Shown piece after piece: positions 62,136 to 64,000 of a stretch of DNA of 64,000 nt (the stretch's first letter is position 1; each line of letters starts with the position of its first letter). Position numbers and translations under genes: made by a program. The stretch comes from Actinomadura rubteroloni (lineage in GTDB: Bacteria > Actinomycetota > Actinomycetes > Streptosporangiales > Streptosporangiaceae), in NCBI RefSeq assembly GCF_002911665.1, contig NZ_MTBP01000002.1, positions 1,674,001-1,738,000 of the forward strand, written 5' to 3'. The notes under the pieces are model-generated. The model searched no databases, was not told the origin of the DNA, and saw only the letters and a list, made by a program, of their open reading frames with translations.

Positions 62136-63457
62136 CCCCCGCCGAGCCGTCCGGCTGCCCCGTCGACCACCGCGCCGCCCTGTACGGGCCGGAGTTCGCC
62201 GCCGATCCCGGCGCCGTCTACGCCGGACTGCGCCGGTACGGCCCCGCCGCGCCCGTCGAGCTGGCGCCCGGCGTCCCGGCGACGCTCGTCATCGGCTACC
62301 AGGCCGCGCTCGACGTCCTGCGCGACCCCGCGACGTTCCCGAAGGACGCCCGCGAGTGGCAGCGGACGGTGCCCGAGGACTGCCCGGTGCTGCCGATGAT
62401 GATGTACCGGCCGAACTGCCTGTTCACCGACGGCGAGGTCCACGCGCGACTGCGGCGCGCCGTCACCGACAGCCTGGACCGGGTCGACACCGGCGCGCTG
62501 CGCGGCTACGTGGAGCGCAACGCGGACCGTCTCATCGACCGGTTCTGCGCGGACGGCGAGGCCGACCTGCTCGGTCAGTACGCCAAGACGCTGCCGCTGC
62601 TGGTGTTCAACGAGATGTTCGGCTGCCCGCCCGACATCGGCGACCGGCTCGTCTACGGCATGAGCGGCATCTTCGACGGCATCGACGCCGAGAAGGCCAA
62701 CGCCGAGCTGACCCGGGCCGTCGCGGACCTCGTCGCGCTGAAGAAGGAGCATCCGGGCGCGGACGTGACGTCCTGGCTCATCCACCACCCCGCGCGGCTC
62801 ACCGACGAGGAGCTGATGCACCAGCTCATCGTGCTCCAGGGCGCCGGGACGGAGCCGGAGCAGAACCTCATCGCCAACGGGCTGCGGCTGCTGCTGTCGG
62901 ACGACCGGTTCGCGGGCGACCTGTCCGGCGGGAGCCTGCCCGTCGAGGACGCGCTCGACGAAATCCTCTGGACGGACCCGCCGATGGCCAACTACGGCGT
63001 CACCTACCCCGTCCAGGACGTCGAGATCGGCGGGGTCCACCTGCCCGCCGGCCGGCCCGTCGTGATCAGCTTCGCCGCCGCCAACACCGACCCGGCCAAG
63101 GAGTCGGGCCCGCGCACCGGCAACCGCGCCCACCTGGCCTGGAGCGCCGGCCCCCACACCTGCCCGGCGCGCGGCCACGCCCGGCTCATCGCGTCCGTGG
63201 CCCTCGAACGCCTGCTGGACCGCCTGCCCGACCTGGAACTCGCAGTCCCCGTGGACGAGCTGACGTGGCGCCCCGGCCCCTTCCACCGCGCCCTGGCGTC
63301 CCTCCCCGTCCGCTTCCCCCCGGTCCACGCCCCCGCGCCCCGGCAGTACGCGACCCCCACGCCCGCCCCGGCCCCCACTCCGACGTGGACCCCCGAGCCC
63401 CGCCGCTCCTGGTGGCAGTCCCTCACCCGCTGGTGGCGCGGCGAGTCACGCGGGTAG
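62132..63457 (+). CDS. cvnE: Conservon CvnE: P450 lacking the ExxR arginine
   Basis: The 441-residue P450-like protein completes the conservon and overlaps cvnD by 4 bases. It has the I-helix region LIVLQGAGTEPEQNLI and a heme-thiolate cysteine C344 in AWSAGPHTCPARGHARLIAS. The ExxR motif reads E277-I-L-W280 (DALDEILWTDPP), so the arginine is tryptophan. CYP157 proteins of Streptomyces conservons are known to lack ExxR in the same way. The C-terminal 40 residues are a proline/threonine run ending in a tryptophan-rich basic stretch (RRSWWQSLTRWWRGESRG) that could touch the membrane. Confidence 0.9.
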   Translation: MTPAEPSGCPVDHRAALYGPEFAADPGAVYAGLRRYGPAAPVELAPGVPATLVIGYQAALDVLRDPATFPKDAREWQRTVPEDCPVLPMMMYRPNCLFTDGEVHARLRRAVTDSLDRVDTGALRGYVERNADRLIDRFCADGEADLLGQYAKTLPLLVFNEMFGCPPDIGDRLVYGMSGIFDGIDAEKANAELTRAVADLVALKKEHPGADVTSWLIHHPARLTDEELMHQLIVLQGAGTEPEQNLIANGLRLLLSDDRFAGDLSGGSLPVEDALDEILWTDPPMANYGVTYPVQDVEIGGVHLPAGRPVVISFAAANTDPAKESGPRTGNRAHLAWSAGPHTCPARGHARLIASVALERLLDRLPDLELAVPVDELTWRPGPFHRALASLPVRFPPVHAPAPRQYATPTPAPAPTPTWTPEPRRSWWQSLTRWWRGESRG

Positions 63458-63907
63458 CTCGCCGGCTCCGGGCAGCACGCGGTGGCCGCGCAGCCGGGTG
63501 AGCGTGGGCCGGCGCGGGGTCGCGCCGACCTCCAGGCGCAGGCGCATCGCGGTGAGGAGCGCGGTCACCGCCCCGACGGACGCGAGGAACGCCAGGACCG
63601 GCACCGCGCCCTCGCCGGCGACGGCGAGCAGCGCGGCGCAGAGCACGGAGAGCGCCAGGCCGGTGATCGCCGACGCGCGCAGGGTCCGGCGGAGGCGCAG
63701 CGTCCGGTCCAGGGACAGGACGCGGACGGTGAACGTCCTGCCGCACGTCGCGCAGCGCACGGGCTCGTCCCGGCGGCCGTGGTCGGGCCGCTCCAAGGCG
63801 AGCGGATGCACCGCCCACCGGTCGCGGGTGACGACGACGCCGGGGGTCGTCGAGATGAGATGCCCGTAGCTCAGGCCGATGTACGGGCCTAACGGTCGTC
63901 CGGCCAT
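63446..63907 (-). CDS. Small membrane protein with a CxxC pair
   Basis: The 153-residue product has a CxxC pair (PVRCATCGRTFTVRV) near residue 50, then two transmembrane helices (ASAITGLALSVLCAALLAVA; VPVLAFLASVGAVTALLTA) and a basic C-terminus. I do not recognise the family. CAGGAGGAGGC precedes the ATG. Its last 12 bases overlap the end of the convergent cvnE gene. Confidence 0.65.
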   Translation of the reverse strand: MAGRPLGPYIGLSYGHLISTTPGVVVTRDRWAVHPLALERPDHGRRDEPVRCATCGRTFTVRVLSLDRTLRLRRTLRASAITGLALSVLCAALLAVAGEGAVPVLAFLASVGAVTALLTAMRLRLEVGATPRRPTLTRLRGHRVLPGAGELPA

Positions 63908-63920
63908 GCCTCCTCCTGGA

Positions 63921-63963
63921 GGTGCGGTGCCCCGAACGCTAGTCGCGTCCGGGGCGCCGCACC
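63921..63963 (-). terminator. Stem-loop terminator
   Basis: GGTGCGGTGCCCCGAACGC and GCGTCCGGGGCGCCGCACC pair over 19 positions with two non-Watson-Crick sites. It lies between the gene ending near 63977 and the gene starting at 63907, both on the minus strand. Confidence 0.6.
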
Positions 63964-63976
63964 TGGCCGGATGAGG

Positions 63977-64000
63977 TCAGAGCTTCTCGACCGGGGCGAA
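63977..64000 (-). CDS. C-terminal codons of a gene cut by the window edge
   Basis: The minus strand reads FAPVEKL then TGA, just upstream of a strong terminator. This is consistent with the end of a gene that lies outside the window. Seven residues are too few to identify it. Confidence 0.35.
   Translation of the reverse strand, partial: FAPVEKL

Overview
The window is very GC-rich, has GTG starts, leaderless-looking promoters and tightly overlapping genes, and reads as chromosome of a filamentous actinomycete. The gene set (DUF5753 and DUF574 proteins, a conservon with its P450, DUF2550 behind the ATP synthase operon, a pSAM2-like integrative element) fits Streptosporangiales, probably Actinomadura or a relative. 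The genus is inference from remembered gene content, not a database match.

Layout. 1-19 kb is accessory and regulatory: a cyclase-like fragment, a DUF5753 regulator with a DUF574 methyltransferase, an M50 protease, a TetR/NAD(P)-binding pair, a PadR/carotenoid oxygenase pair with a tandem operator, an aldehyde dehydrogenase, an XRE/UvrA-like pair, a GMC oxidoreductase, a cobalamin adenosyltransferase, a DUF4097 lipoprotein, a pseudokinase and an M28 peptidase. 19-47.5 kb is the conserved actinobacterial core, nearly all on the minus strand: lysA-hom-thrC-thrB, rho, rpmE, prfA-prmC-tsaC, wecA, atpI/atpZ-atpBEFHAGDC and DUF2550. Two islands interrupt it: a two-component system with an S33 peptidase (35.8-39.6 kb), and a DUF2207 protein, a fused double histidine kinase and a small secreted protein (29.0-32.5 kb).

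48.1-52.0 kb is a small integrative element in the 3' end of a tRNA-Arg(CCG) gene, bounded by 43-bp direct repeats. It carries int, xis, an N-terminally truncated RepSA-like initiator and a small gene, but no transfer gene. Its integrase contains an in-frame segment of about 80 residues that reads as uroporphyrinogen-III synthase (HemD), the most unusual object in the window. 52-64 kb is again accessory: an orphan MafI-type immunity protein, a duplicated-HTH protein, a LysR regulator, a secreted subtilase whose catalytic domain is split by an RCC1 beta-propeller, a P450, and a complete cvnABCDE conservon whose P450 lacks the ExxR arginine.

Regulatory signals worth attention are an 18-bp palindrome shared by the two-component/S33 locus and the DUF4097 lipoprotein gene, a 30-bp-spaced tandem operator at the carotenoid oxygenase gene, and a 12-bp-periodic TATCCG array near the left edge.
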